A program made the position numbers and the translations under genes. Source: Propionispora hippei DSM 15287 (GTDB lineage: Bacteria; Bacillota; Negativicutes; Propionisporales; Propionisporaceae). Taken from it: DNA of 64,000 nt. Location: positions 62,001 to 126,000 of the forward strand of contig NZ_FQZD01000013.1 in assembly GCF_900141835.1 (NCBI RefSeq), given 5' to 3'. The notes under the pieces are model-generated. The model saw only the letters and a list, made by a program, of their open reading frames with translations, did not search any database and had not been told where the DNA came from. Of this stretch, positions 1 through 8,651 are shown in pieces (the stretch's first letter is position 1; the number at the start of each line of letters is the position of its first letter).

Positions 1-177
1 ATCAACCTTTGCCAACTGGCATGCATCGCAGGCAATACAACCTTTATTATTCATTTCTGCCAAATGGTATAAATCCACCTCATGACCGCTTTCCCTGGCA
101 CCTTTACAGATAGCCCGTACTATTCGGTCCGTATTGCCATTCCTCCGGGGACTCCCCACAAAGGCCATTACTTTCAT
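1..177 (-). CDS. Flavodoxin-like NADPH-dependent FMN reductase, cut by window edge
   Basis: Only the first 59 residues are visible; the gene runs off the left edge. It opens MKVMAFVGSPRRNGNTDRIV, where GSPRRNGNT is the FMN-phosphate loop of the flavodoxin-like NADPH-dependent FMN reductase/iron-sulfur flavoprotein group. A cysteine cluster (Cys47, Cys50, Cys53 in GCIACDAC) is typical of family members that bind a cluster or reduce quinones and metals. The ATG at 177 follows a GGGGG-rich ribosome binding site. The family call is firm; the substrate cannot be told. Confidence 0.8.
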   Translation of the reverse strand, partial: MKVMAFVGSPRRNGNTDRIVRAICKGARESGHEVDLYHLAEMNNKGCIACDACQLAKVD

Positions 178-347
178 CCTCATTCCCCCTATTGTATGTC
201 CAATATATTTATTTTTTAAGACTAACACCGCCGATTTGGTACAAGGCAGAAATATTATGCAGCAAAAACCGGAAAGCTTCGTCCCGCCTGACAATTGACT
301 CTTACTGCATGACTAAAGCTTATATCGCTTAGCTGCAAGCTACATTG

Positions 348-1109
348 TTATTTGATAGAATCTTTCATTGCGTTATACAGCTTTTCGGCATACATGTCAA
401 TTTCATCCCGCGACATACGCAGGCGGCTTGCGGAAGTGCTGTAGCCAATTTCCGTTTTACCTTCTTCCAGTCCCTTAAAAATGCCGTCGGCAAAGGCATC
501 CAGCGGTTCCACATGCGTCTGCAGCCATGTTCCGTTTAAATCGGTATCCACCGCCGGCGGAACGACTTCGATCACTGCTACGGATGTAGCGGAAAGCTGG
601 TATCTTAGGCACACGGTAAAAGAATGAAGCGCCGCTTTCGAAGCCGAGTAAATCGGCGTAACCGCAAGCGGTGTAAACGCCAGTCCTGACGTCACATTAA
701 TCATCGCCGCTTCTTCTTTTGCGGCAAAGAATGGTGCAAACAGCATAGAAAGCTGAATAGGCGCTTCCAGATTTGCGGTAATTTCTTTACCGAAATGGCT
801 CCAATCGTGCTTTGCGTCTGCTTTTAGCACATTGAACCGCTGTAGAATTCCTGCATTGTTGACTAATACATTGATCTGGGGATAATTCGCGATTACCCAG
901 TCAAATAATGCAATCCGCTCAGCTTCTACCGTCAAGTCACAGGTACGGGTAACAATATCCGGGAATTTCTCTTTAGCTTTTTGCAGTACATTTTCCCGGC
1001 GTCCGCAGATAATAACTTGATTGCCCCTCGTTATAAAGCGTTCTGCAAACGCCAGTCCAATTCCGGAACCGCCACCGGTAATGAGTATTGTGTTTCCCGA
1101 CATTTTCAT
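348..1109 (-). CDS. SDR family NAD(P)-dependent oxidoreductase (DltE/YdfG-like)
   Basis: A 253-residue classical short-chain dehydrogenase, probably cytosolic. The cofactor loop TGGGSGIG is at 11-18, the NNAG motif at 84-87, and the catalytic triad is Ser141, Tyr154 and Lys158 (YSASK). The overall pattern resembles DltE/YdfG-type SDRs that act on hydroxy acids or aldehydes, but the substrate is unknown. The ATG at 1109 follows GGGAGAGGG. The O-methyltransferase lies 33 bp upstream on the same strand, so the two may be cotranscribed. Confidence 0.85.
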   Translation of the reverse strand: MKMSGNTILITGGGSGIGLAFAERFITRGNQVIICGRRENVLQKAKEKFPDIVTRTCDLTVEAERIALFDWVIANYPQINVLVNNAGILQRFNVLKADAKHDWSHFGKEITANLEAPIQLSMLFAPFFAAKEEAAMINVTSGLAFTPLAVTPIYSASKAALHSFTVCLRYQLSATSVAVIEVVPPAVDTDLNGTWLQTHVEPLDAFADGIFKGLEEGKTEIGYSTSASRLRMSRDEIDMYAEKLYNAMKDSIK

Positions 1110-1142
1110 AGCTTTTTTCCCTCTCCCTTATTACTTACTAGC

Positions 1143-1781
1143 TTATTTCTTTACCGCTACCGTAAAACCGTCCCCGATCGGCAGCAGCGTACTCTCAAAT
1201 TGCGGACAATCGGCAATTTTTTTATTGAAGGCATCTAATGGCTCACACATGGAGTTCAAGTAGCCACACTCAGGATCAAAATCAAATACAGGAAACAGTG
1301 TATCTTCAGCCACCAGCAAACCGCCTGGCTTAAGCAACCTAAGGTAGTCCTCAAGCATTTCGCCGTACAGCTTTTTATCACCCACATCCTGGAAAATAAG
1401 ATCAAACTCTTCGCTCATCTCTGCGGTTACTGCGCGGGCCTCACCAATTTTAAGCTCAATCTGTTCTTTCACCCCTTCCCGTTCAAAATTTTTCGCCGCT
1501 TGTTCAGCCACTTTTGCGTCCATTTCGATGGTAACGATAGTACCGCCATGCTGCTTAATCACTTTGGCCATCGAAACCGTGGAAAAACCAATACTTGTAC
1601 CGATCTCAAGAATTTTTTGCGGTCTGGTCAGCGTGATTAAGACTTGCAGCATTCTGGCAACGTCGTCATCCACAACCGCCCCAAACTCCTTTAGCTCGGT
1701 AGCCTCAGTATATTGTTTTTGCGTTAATTCTTTTTTTTGATATAACCTTTCAATATAGGCGCCGATCTTGGCAAAATCCAT
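1143..1781 (-). CDS. SAM-dependent O-methyltransferase (class I, methyltransferase_3 type)
   Basis: 212 residues, the usual length of the small catechol/caffeoyl-CoA-type O-methyltransferases. The SAM-binding loop EIGTSIGFST is near 59-68, followed by an acidic strand end (VTIEMD, 83-88) and a second acidic motif (LIFQDVGDKK) that would hold metal and substrate in this family. A strong AAGGAGGAG ribosome binding site precedes the ATG at 1781. Probable first gene of a two-gene unit with the SDR downstream. The acceptor substrate cannot be predicted. Confidence 0.85.
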   Translation of the reverse strand: MDFAKIGAYIERLYQKKELTQKQYTEATELKEFGAVVDDDVARMLQVLITLTRPQKILEIGTSIGFSTVSMAKVIKQHGGTIVTIEMDAKVAEQAAKNFEREGVKEQIELKIGEARAVTAEMSEEFDLIFQDVGDKKLYGEMLEDYLRLLKPGGLLVAEDTLFPVFDFDPECGYLNSMCEPLDAFNKKIADCPQFESTLLPIGDGFTVAVKK

Positions 1782-1829
1782 CTTTTACTCCTCCTTGTTA
1801 TGTTTTCCAATGTTTTGTGTTTAATGGTG

Positions 1830-2117
1830 TCATCTGTCTACTGTTTTCATTCCCCCTTTAGTGTAACGTAATGAGCTATTTTGATGCTGCAGCGCAACAT
1901 AAGCAGCCGCAATATGTTTGCAGCAGGGACCAGCGGAACAGGAACAGCTACAATGTGTCCAAAGTATGGCACCGCTATCATCCAGTTTTAAAGTAACGGT
2001 GTGTTTTTCTTCCAGGCGAATCATAGCCAGATAGGTTGCTGCCTCTGTCTTGGTCAATTGCTGCACGGCCCCGTTCCAGTAGTATTCAAAGCCTTGCTCC
2101 ATGAACTTGTTATGCAT
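1830..2117 (-). CDS. Small SWIM-type zinc-finger protein
   Basis: 95 residues starting MHNKFMEQGFEYYWNG. The reading frame is open further upstream into the efflux gene, but GGAGG at a proper distance from the ATG at 2117 fixes the start. The cysteine/histidine run CSCSCSAGPCCKHIAA near 57-72 matches the CxCx(n)CxH pattern of SWIM zinc fingers, which bind DNA or protein partners. It starts 19 bp after the MFS stop, so it is probably the last gene of the marR-emrA-emrB operon. The role in that operon is unknown. Confidence 0.7.
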   Translation of the reverse strand: MHNKFMEQGFEYYWNGAVQQLTKTEAATYLAMIRLEEKHTVTLKLDDSGAILWTHCSCSCSAGPCCKHIAAAYVALQHQNSSLRYTKGGMKTVDR

Positions 2118-2136
2118 GTGACTAGGTATCCTCCGA

Positions 2137-3681
2137 TTATTTTTTGTATACCGGTTTTTTACCAGGCAAGAAAAGTGCTGTAATACCCAATACAAATAAC
2201 ATAGCAGCGACAGAATTAAAGGTGTCCCGGTACGCCAGTACGCTGGCCTGGTGAAGAAGCTGCTGATAGATCTGCCCCATGGCTTTTGCCGAGGCTTCTG
2301 CTGCCGGTATGCCTATGTTTTGCATGGTCCGGGTATATGCGGAAAGCAAACTGCTATAGCCGGCTGCGGCTGTTGTCAGGTGTTGTACCAAATTCGACTG
2401 CTCCATTTGCCGGTTGTACACAAGGATGCTTGTCGCTAAGGAAATGCCGATACTGCCACCCAAATTACGCAGTAAGGACACGATAGCGGAAGCGTTGCTG
2501 CTCTTTTCTCTGGGAATTCTGGAAAAGGCCAGCGTGGTTGCCGGGACAAACAGGAATGGCAGGCCGGCCGTCTGAAAGCACCGGGCAATCGCAAAGGTGG
2601 TATAATCGGTTTGCGGTGTGACTAAGCCTGTCAGCCACATACCGATAGCATTGATGAACAGGCCAAAGGACATGAGATAGCGGGCTTCAATCCAATTGAC
2701 CAGTTTCCCTACAAAGGGCATCATAAACAGCGGAAAAATAGCGCTTGGCGAGAGAACAAGCCCCGATAAAGTGGCATTATAACCAAAATCCTCCTGTACC
2801 ATCATCGGCAGTAATGAGGTGGCACTCCATAGAGTAAAGCCGACAAAGAAAAGAATTATACCAGGCAGACTAAAACTGGGGATGGCAAGCAGCTTCAAAT
2901 CGACAATCGGGTCCTTTTGCCGCAAGAGCCAGTACACCGCCAGCAGAATACTTACAAAGGAGATGCAGGCTAACGTTATAATAAAGGTGCTGTCAAACCA
3001 ATCTTCCTGCTGGCCCTTATCCAGCACAATTTGTAGAGCCCCCAACCCTATTGCAATTAGTCCCAGCCCAATATAATCGATCGTGCCTTTTACTTTTTTT
3101 GTATTTTCCGGTCCCTGTACAAGTACCTTTACTAAAAACAGCGTTACTATTCCGATGGGGACATTGATTAAAAAAATCCAGCGCCAGCTATAATTATCCG
3201 TAATAAAGCCGCCCAGGGTTGGTCCGATGATCGGCGCCAGAACCATGGATAGACCGGTAATGCCGAAGGCTATGCCCAGCTTTTCCGGCGGGAAACCATC
3301 CCGGATAATGGCTTGCTGAACAGGCTGCAGGCCGCCGCCGGCTACGCCCTGCAACAGGCGAAACAGGACCAGCATGGGTAATGAGGTAGCAATGCCGCAC
3401 ATAAAGGAAGTAAAAACAAAGCCGCCAATGCAGAGCATAAAAAAGTTTTTACGTCCCATAACGCCTGACAGCCAGCCGGAAATGGGCATGACGATGGCAT
3501 TCGAAATGATATAGGCGGTCAGGACCCAGGTGCTTTCCTCTGTCCCAGCCCCGAGTGAACCCGCTATATGAGAAAGGGCGACATTGGCAATCGTTGTGTC
3601 GAGCAGTTCAATAAAGGCGGCTAAGCTAACAACACCCGATACTACGTAGGGATTTATTTTTACAGAAGAAGGCTCCATCAT
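2137..3681 (-). CDS. DHA2-family MFS drug exporter, EmrB-like
   Basis: 514 residues with about 14 hydrophobic segments, the size and topology of EmrB/QacA-type proton antiporters in the inner membrane. The N-terminal motif ELLDTTIANVALSHIAGS and the motif C-like stretch GPTLGGFITDNYSWRWIFLINVP are classic DHA2 signatures. It overlaps the upstream HlyD-type gene by 4 nt (ATGA), so translation is coupled and the two form one efflux pump. The gene belongs to the MarR-controlled operon that starts at 5339. The substrate is not predictable. Confidence 0.9.
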   Translation of the reverse strand: MMEPSSVKINPYVVSGVVSLAAFIELLDTTIANVALSHIAGSLGAGTEESTWVLTAYIISNAIVMPISGWLSGVMGRKNFFMLCIGGFVFTSFMCGIATSLPMLVLFRLLQGVAGGGLQPVQQAIIRDGFPPEKLGIAFGITGLSMVLAPIIGPTLGGFITDNYSWRWIFLINVPIGIVTLFLVKVLVQGPENTKKVKGTIDYIGLGLIAIGLGALQIVLDKGQQEDWFDSTFIITLACISFVSILLAVYWLLRQKDPIVDLKLLAIPSFSLPGIILFFVGFTLWSATSLLPMMVQEDFGYNATLSGLVLSPSAIFPLFMMPFVGKLVNWIEARYLMSFGLFINAIGMWLTGLVTPQTDYTTFAIARCFQTAGLPFLFVPATTLAFSRIPREKSSNASAIVSLLRNLGGSIGISLATSILVYNRQMEQSNLVQHLTTAAAGYSSLLSAYTRTMQNIGIPAAEASAKAMGQIYQQLLHQASVLAYRDTFNSVAAMLFVLGITALFLPGKKPVYKK

Positions 3682-4730
3682 TTTGTGTCCATACTTTCTG
3701 TATGCACCGTGGGAACTACGGACATGCCCGGGCCAAGATGAAGCTGAACATCCGGCGGGGTATCAAACAAAATTTTTACCGGTACACGCTGTACTATCTT
3801 TACAAAGTTTCCTGTTGCATTTTCGGCGGGAAAAAGCGAAAAACGGGAGCCTGTACCGGATTGAAAGCTATCTACTTTTCCTTTTAACACTACATCAGGA
3901 TACGCATCGATGCGGATATCGACCAATTGGCCGGGTTGCATGTGTTCCAACTGGGTTTCTTTAAAATTGGCTACTACCCACAGGTCTGTGCCAACAAGCG
4001 AGGCCACCTGTTGACCTGTCTGTACATAGTTGCCTAATTCGATATTGCTTTTAATCACACGACCATCCATCGGTGCCATGACTTTCGTATTGGCTACATC
4101 ACTTTCCGCCTGAGCCAGGTCCGACTCGGCCTGAGTGATCTGCGCCTGCAATTGTTCGATAGTATTGCGGGAAGCAGCTATTACAGTAGGAGCCGTAGAA
4201 GCTGATTTTAGATCGGCTCTTAGTTTTTCTAAAGCAGCGCGATCCGCTTTTTCGGTAGCAATAGCCTGGTCCCATTGCTGCTGTGAACAGGCACCGGCGG
4301 CAAATAAGCTTTCCATGCGTTTCCTGTCACTGGCTGATTTTTCCCAAACCGCCTGAGCCGAAGCTACCTGGGCTGATGTAGCAGCTTCATTGGCCGGAGC
4401 AGAAATTGCGGTTGTTTCACTATTATGAACCGCTGCCGCCAGTGCGGCCCGGGCGGCAGCCAAAGCTGCCTTAGCATGATCACGGCGTATTTGGTAATCA
4501 GTAGGGTCAATTTCCAGCAACACCTCGCCGGCTTTGACAAGCTGGTTATCTTGAACATATACATGTTTTACATAGCCTTGTACTTTAGGACTTATCATAA
4601 CGGCATGGCCGTCAATCGTCGCACTGTCAGTAGCTATGTCGCAGCGATGAAAATAGTAGTAAAGGCCGGCCCCCAGGAAGATCATCAAAGCAGCCAAACC
4701 TATTCCAATAGACCGGGGAGAGAATTTCAT
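3678..4730 (-). CDS. HlyD-family periplasmic adaptor, EmrA-like
   Basis: 350 residues. One N-terminal membrane helix (about 8-26) anchors a membrane-fusion protein. Biotinyl-lipoyl halves (around 45-80 and 215-245) flank an alanine-rich coiled-coil hairpin with many Q, A and E residues. This is the EmrA partner of the downstream DHA2 exporter. AAAGGATG precedes the ATG at 4730. Two palindromic MarR-type operators lie in the 160 bp between this gene and marR, so the pump genes can be repressed separately from marR. Confidence 0.9.
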   Translation of the reverse strand: MKFSPRSIGIGLAALMIFLGAGLYYYFHRCDIATDSATIDGHAVMISPKVQGYVKHVYVQDNQLVKAGEVLLEIDPTDYQIRRDHAKAALAAARAALAAAVHNSETTAISAPANEAATSAQVASAQAVWEKSASDRKRMESLFAAGACSQQQWDQAIATEKADRAALEKLRADLKSASTAPTVIAASRNTIEQLQAQITQAESDLAQAESDVANTKVMAPMDGRVIKSNIELGNYVQTGQQVASLVGTDLWVVANFKETQLEHMQPGQLVDIRIDAYPDVVLKGKVDSFQSGTGSRFSLFPAENATGNFVKIVQRVPVKILFDTPPDVQLHLGPGMSVVPTVHTESMDTK

Positions 4731-4777
4731 AAAGTCATCCTTTCAAAAAATTAAAGTGATTGTTACCGGAACAATAA

Positions 4778-4790
4778 TTAGCCAAGCTAA
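4778..4790. promoter_or_regulatory. MarR operator 1 upstream of emrA-like gene
   Basis: TTAGCCAAGCTAA is a palindrome with TTAGC/GCTAA arms. It lies in the marR-emrA gap and nearly repeats the site at 4839. This makes it a likely binding site for the adjacent MarR protein. Confidence 0.6.
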
Positions 4791-4838
4791 CTATTAGGGA
4801 TAAAACAAAAATCCTATCAACTCCTTTATCACAAAAAA

Positions 4839-4851
4839 TTAGCCAGGCTAA
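4839..4851. promoter_or_regulatory. MarR operator 2 upstream of emrA-like gene
   Basis: TTAGCCAGGCTAA is a perfect 13-bp palindrome centred on A. Its centre is 61 bp from that of the first site, about six helical turns, which would suit two dimers on one face of the DNA. Confidence 0.6.
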
Positions 4852-4892
4852 CTAAACGAAAAAATAAAAACGGTGTATGATTAATTTTATGC

Positions 4893-5339
4893 TCATAGAC
4901 CGATTTTTATTAACAACGCAAGTAAACGAGTGGTCTCTTCGTCGGTTAATTTTTGGGTGAGATTGGCGCAAGCCTGCCAATAGTGTGGGAGAACGAGATC
5001 CAGCAGACGGTACCCTTTTTCAGTTATACTGACATTAACCATTCTTTGATCTTCAAGGCATACGGTTCTGGTAATCAATTGATGTTCTTCCAGCCAAATT
5101 AACTGTTTGGTTACCGATGCCCGCCGAATTCCCAGCTTATCAGCAATTTCCGAAGGCTGTAACGGCTGCTCCGTGCTTGTATCGAATAATAGCAAGAGTA
5201 ACGTAAATTTGCTTTCGGAAATATGATATTTCTTTAGCGTATGATTTATCGCATCCAAAACATCGTCCGATATCTCTAACAACGCTTTCCCTAACTGGGC
5301 TCTTGGGTTAGGCGGCGTTGTGATCATATGTTTTTCCAT
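4893..5339 (-). CDS. MarR-family transcriptional repressor of the emrAB-like operon
   Basis: 148 residues with the winged-helix MarR fold: the recognition region LQPSEIADKLGIRRASVTKQLIWLEEHQLI near 57-86 and a basic wing around 90-105 (CLEDQRMVNVSITEKGYRLLD). It is the first gene of the run marR-HlyD-MFS-SWIM. Palindromic TTAGC...GCTAA sites sit both upstream of marR (5359-5374) and between marR and the pump, so autoregulation plus repression of the pump is the simplest model. The inducer is unknown. Confidence 0.88.
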   Translation of the reverse strand: MEKHMITTPPNPRAQLGKALLEISDDVLDAINHTLKKYHISESKFTLLLLLFDTSTEQPLQPSEIADKLGIRRASVTKQLIWLEEHQLITRTVCLEDQRMVNVSITEKGYRLLDLVLPHYWQACANLTQKLTDEETTRLLALLIKIGL

Positions 5340-5358
5340 AAATACATTCCTTCGGAAT

Positions 5359-5374
5359 TAGTTTCCCTAGCTAA
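5359..5374. promoter_or_regulatory. MarR operator-like site upstream of marR
   Basis: TAGTTTCCCTAGCTAA matches the reverse complement of the 4778 site and its flank at 12 of 16 positions. It sits about 20 bp upstream of the marR start, as expected for autorepression. It is the weakest of the three copies. Confidence 0.45.
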
Positions 5375-5534
5375 TTAATAGTATAACGATGTGAAAAAAG
5401 AATGTCAATAGCGAAAGCTCGCTCTACAACAGGGTTGTGCAACTCATACTGTATACATGCCGCCGGGCCATTGCTTATGGAATATTGTTAGCCTATAATA
5501 GGTCTATCTAAGGGAAAGTGAGGGAAATCAAGGT

Positions 5535-6161
5535 ATGTTTGGTATGGTTCATTATGAAATGTTTATTATTGCCGGCATCATTCTTAATATCACTCCTGGC
5601 TCGGATACCCTTTATATTTTAAGCCGGAGTATTGCACAGGGCCGCAAGGCCGGTATTTACTCTGTTCTGGGTATTACTGCAGGCTGCGCTGTCCACACCT
5701 TGCTGGCAGCCCTGGGACTGTCTGTTATTCTGGCACAGTCGGCCCTGGCTTTTATGCTTGTCAAAACAACCGGTGCTCTCTATCTTGCCTATTTAGGTAT
5801 CACCACGCTGCTCGCCAAAAATAGCACACTGGTTTCACCGACTGATCAGGTCAAGTCCACTAGAGAGACCTTCCTGCAGGGACTGCTAACCAATGTACTA
5901 AATCCTAAGGTGGCTCTTTTCTTTATCTCTTTTTTGCCGCAGTTTATCGACCCGCAAAACAGCTACGGAATCGTGCCCTTTATTCTCTTAGGAATAACCT
6001 TCTTAACCACCGGTACTCTTTGGTGCCTGTTCCTGGTGTTTTGTTCTTCCCGTGTGACAACCTTACTCCGCCAGGGCAGTAAAGCGGCCGCCAGGATGAA
6101 TAAACTCTGCGGGGGTATTTATTTGTTGCTTGGGGTAAAACTGCTTATGGCTGAGCGGTGA
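5535..6161 (+). CDS. LysE/RhtB-family amino acid exporter
   Basis: 208 residues and about six membrane segments, the usual size of LysE/RhtB exporters. The N-terminal signature ITPGSDTLYILSRSIAQGRKAG is the family motif (PGPxx...xxGxxxG), and GLLTNVLNPKVALFFISFLPQF is the second conserved segment with its NPK turn. It would export an amino acid or related metabolite across the inner membrane. It is transcribed divergently from marR, and 195 bp separate the two starts. The substrate cannot be told from sequence. Confidence 0.9.
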   Translation: MFGMVHYEMFIIAGIILNITPGSDTLYILSRSIAQGRKAGIYSVLGITAGCAVHTLLAALGLSVILAQSALAFMLVKTTGALYLAYLGITTLLAKNSTLVSPTDQVKSTRETFLQGLLTNVLNPKVALFFISFLPQFIDPQNSYGIVPFILLGITFLTTGTLWCLFLVFCSSRVTTLLRQGSKAAARMNKLCGGIYLLLGVKLLMAER

Positions 6162-6168
6162 TGAGCGA

Positions 6169-6375
6169 CTATTTTTCAAGTTCTTTTCGCAGCGAGGTAA
6201 CCGTTTCTCCGCCAATCCCCCAGTTATCCGTAGCCACCTCATCGATTACGACAACGGTCGTTTGCGGATTTTTCCCCAGCACCTCTACCAGCAGTTGCGT
6301 GGCTCCCTGAATTAATCGTGCCTTTTGCTCAGGGGTAGCCCCTTCTTTAGTGATTTTTATATTTACATAGGGCAT
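6169..6375 (-). CDS. 4-oxalocrotonate tautomerase-family enzyme
   Basis: 68 residues starting MPYVNIKITKEG. After removal of Met, Pro1 is the catalytic base of the tautomerase superfamily, and the length matches the short 4-OT subunit (60-70 residues). It overlaps the stop of the upstream MFS gene by one base (TAATG), so the two are translationally coupled. Its substrate is unknown. Pairing with a transporter and a divergent LysR gene hints at uptake and processing of a small keto/enol acid. Confidence 0.88.
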   Translation of the reverse strand: MPYVNIKITKEGATPEQKARLIQGATQLLVEVLGKNPQTTVVVIDEVATDNWGIGGETVTSLRKELEK

Positions 6376-7541
6376 TAAACCGCTCCGCCTTTCTTATTCC
6401 TTCTTAATGTCATCAACACCAGCAAGGCAAACAATAAAACCACAACGGCAAACAGGCTGGGCATCATCATCCCAAAGTTTTTTTGTAAATACGCGGCTAT
6501 GATCGGGCCAATAATCTGACCCAGGGCATACATGGTCGTCAATTCTCCAATCGCCTGCATGGGTGCTTCCGGTTTCAGTTGATGCGCCAACGTGATCGAA
6601 AGACTGGTTATTCCCATAAAGGTTCCGCCAAATAAAGCGCCTCCTACCAAGGTACTTAGCTGATTGGGCATGATGACCGGCAGCAGTATGCCCAGGGCCT
6701 GCAGTCCATAAGCCAGCATCAGGCTGGCTTTGATTCCGGCCTTTTGGGACATCCGCGCCCAAAGATACGTTGAGGGAGCTGCCGCCAAGCCAATAAGCAC
6801 CCAGCTTTGGTTCGCAATCGAACTGAGTTCTGGCATTGATTTGATCATTTGCACAATAAAGGTGGCGGTTATGATATAGCCAATACCCTCCAGTCCGTAA
6901 CTGATGAGAAGAATGTACCAGGTATAATCCCGTATAAATAGATTGCTGCTCCGTGCCTTTTCCTGCTCTCCCGATTCAGAGCGCGACATGTTCGCCAGCG
7001 TACACCAGGCGAGAATTCCAAATGCACTCCCTCCCATTGCCAAGCCCAGCCAGGCCGTTTCCCAGCCGCCCAGGCTATCAAATATAGGCACAAATATACC
7101 GGTAAAGGCAATGCCAATACCCACCCCGCTATACAGATATCCTGCCCGGTCGCTTCGTCCTTGTCCCAGGGTAACAACAGAGGCAACAACAAACAAAATA
7201 GCGCTCAGAAAGCCGGAACCCAACCGCAGCAAAGTCCAAAGAAAATGATTGTGCGTGAGCGACATACTGATCATTAAAATAATACTGATGACTACTCCTG
7301 CTCCCAACCAGGTCCGCAAATGCTCTCGAACCCACGGTTTTCGCGAAAGGTAAGCGCCAATCAAATAGCCCAGATAGTTTGCTGAAGCCATGACTGCCAC
7401 ATCCCATTTGGTTACACCCAGGTCTCTTTGCATCAAAGGAATAATGGGCGTGAAACCAAAACGTGAGATTCCCATAGCTAAGCTGAGAGCACAAATTCCC
7501 CCGATAAGGCTGTACATATTACTATGCTTCGACTCGGCCAC
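6375..7541 (-). CDS. YbfB/YjiJ-family MFS transporter
   Basis: About 388 residues and 12 predicted membrane segments. The sequence matches the YbfB/YjiJ MFS group: an N-terminal GISRFGFTPIIPLM segment and a GxLIGAYLSRK loop. The start is uncertain. The frame opens at a GTG at 7541 directly abutting AGGAG, while the first ATG is at 7517. The gene is coupled to the tautomerase downstream and divergent from LysR, whose inverted-repeat site lies between them. The substrate is unknown. Confidence 0.8.
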   Translation of the reverse strand: MAESKHSNMYSLIGGICALSLAMGISRFGFTPIIPLMQRDLGVTKWDVAVMASANYLGYLIGAYLSRKPWVREHLRTWLGAGVVISIILMISMSLTHNHFLWTLLRLGSGFLSAILFVVASVVTLGQGRSDRAGYLYSGVGIGIAFTGIFVPIFDSLGGWETAWLGLAMGGSAFGILAWCTLANMSRSESGEQEKARSSNLFIRDYTWYILLISYGLEGIGYIITATFIVQMIKSMPELSSIANQSWVLIGLAAAPSTYLWARMSQKAGIKASLMLAYGLQALGILLPVIMPNQLSTLVGGALFGGTFMGITSLSITLAHQLKPEAPMQAIGELTTMYALGQIIGPIIAAYLQKNFGMMMPSLFAVVVLLFALLVLMTLRRNKKGGAV

Positions 7542-7593
7542 CTCCTATGCATTGAATATAGTTTTATGGTACTATAAAATAGGCCATTATTAG

Positions 7594-7624
7594 AAGCGAT
7601 TCATTTCTATGACAGCAATCGCTT
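7594..7624. promoter_or_regulatory. LysR-type operator between MFS and LysR genes
   Basis: AAGCGATT at 7594-7601 is repeated inverted as AATCGCTT at 7617-7624 with a 15-bp spacer. It is placed in the divergent gap directly upstream of lysR. This is the expected position for a LysR autoregulatory and activator site. Confidence 0.5.
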
Positions 7625-7651
7625 TTGTCTATAATACAGGAGGCTCATCTG

Positions 7652-8521
7652 ATGGATTTAGACGATATAAAAGTATTTCGCCAGGTTGCTTTACATGGAT
7701 CGATGACCCAGGCAGCAGAAACGCTGGGCTATGCCCAATCCAGTGTTACGGCCCGTATCCGCAAGCTGGAGGCGAACCTGAAGGTAGACTTATTTTACCG
7801 TAATGCCAAGGGCGTGCAGCTTACTCCCGCCGGTCAGATATTCCTGGAGCAAGGGCTAAAAATAAACCAACTCATGGAAGAATTATACTCCCGCCTGAAT
7901 CCAACCAAAACCCCCGGCGGTTTGCTGCGCATCGGCGCTATGGAAACAACGGCCGCCACCCGCCTTCCTTCCCTGCTAAAGAAATACCATTCCTTATATG
8001 ACCATGTGGAACTGTCACTTCAGACCGGACCCACTGAATACTTAATCAATCAACTCCTGCATTACGAGCTTGACCTTGCTTTTGTCGCAGCGCCTGTCAA
8101 CCATCCTGAAATCACTGAAATGGAAAGCTTTAATGAAGAGATGGTTCTGGTTGCCGAGAAAAAAGAAACCAGCCAGGATATCCCGGAAATTATGAGGAAT
8201 AGAACGATCCTGGTTTTCCGCCCCGGCTGCTCTTACCGGGCATTGCTGGAAAGATATTTACTGGAAAGCAACGCTGCGCCTTTAAGACGTTTTGAATTTG
8301 GTTCTTTGGAAGCCATTATCGGCGGCGTGTCAGCCGGTATCGGAATATCCTTATTGCCTAGATCGGTTATCGAAGACAAACTTCAATCAAACATATTAAC
8401 CGCCTATGAGCTGCCGGCTCATCTACGCAGTTGCCCAACGATGCTGATTCACCGAAAAGACGTGGTGCAAACGGCAGCGATGACTCATTTTACCGATTTA
8501 TTATGGTCTGAAAACCGCTGA
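7652..8521 (+). CDS. LysR-family transcriptional regulator
   Basis: 289 residues starting MDLDDIKVFRQVALHGSMTQ. The frame is open from a TTG at 7625, but AGGAGG at 7638-7643 marks the ATG at 7652. The N-terminal winged HTH (about 18-37, MTQAAETLGYAQSSVTARIR) is followed by the periplasmic-binding-like effector domain from about residue 90. It faces the YbfB-type MFS/tautomerase pair and probably controls it. A strong bidirectional terminator follows at 8595. Confidence 0.9.
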   Translation: MDLDDIKVFRQVALHGSMTQAAETLGYAQSSVTARIRKLEANLKVDLFYRNAKGVQLTPAGQIFLEQGLKINQLMEELYSRLNPTKTPGGLLRIGAMETTAATRLPSLLKKYHSLYDHVELSLQTGPTEYLINQLLHYELDLAFVAAPVNHPEITEMESFNEEMVLVAEKKETSQDIPEIMRNRTILVFRPGCSYRALLERYLLESNAAPLRRFEFGSLEAIIGGVSAGIGISLLPRSVIEDKLQSNILTAYELPAHLRSCPTMLIHRKDVVQTAAMTHFTDLLWSENR

Positions 8522-8594
8522 GCTATTTGTCACACAACCTGGCTATTATAGCAATGACCAAAAGGAATTTTCCAATATCCACAGCCATAAAAAT

Positions 8595-8627
8595 AAAACT
8601 GCACTCTTATCAGGGGAGTGCAGTTTT
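8595..8627. terminator. Bidirectional intrinsic terminator
   Basis: The stem AAAACTGCACTC/GAGTGCAGTTTT has a 9-nt loop and A/T runs on both sides. It lies between the convergent lysR and 316-residue protein genes and can serve both. Confidence 0.85.
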
Positions 8628-8651
8628 ATTATTCACTATAGCAGGCTTGCA

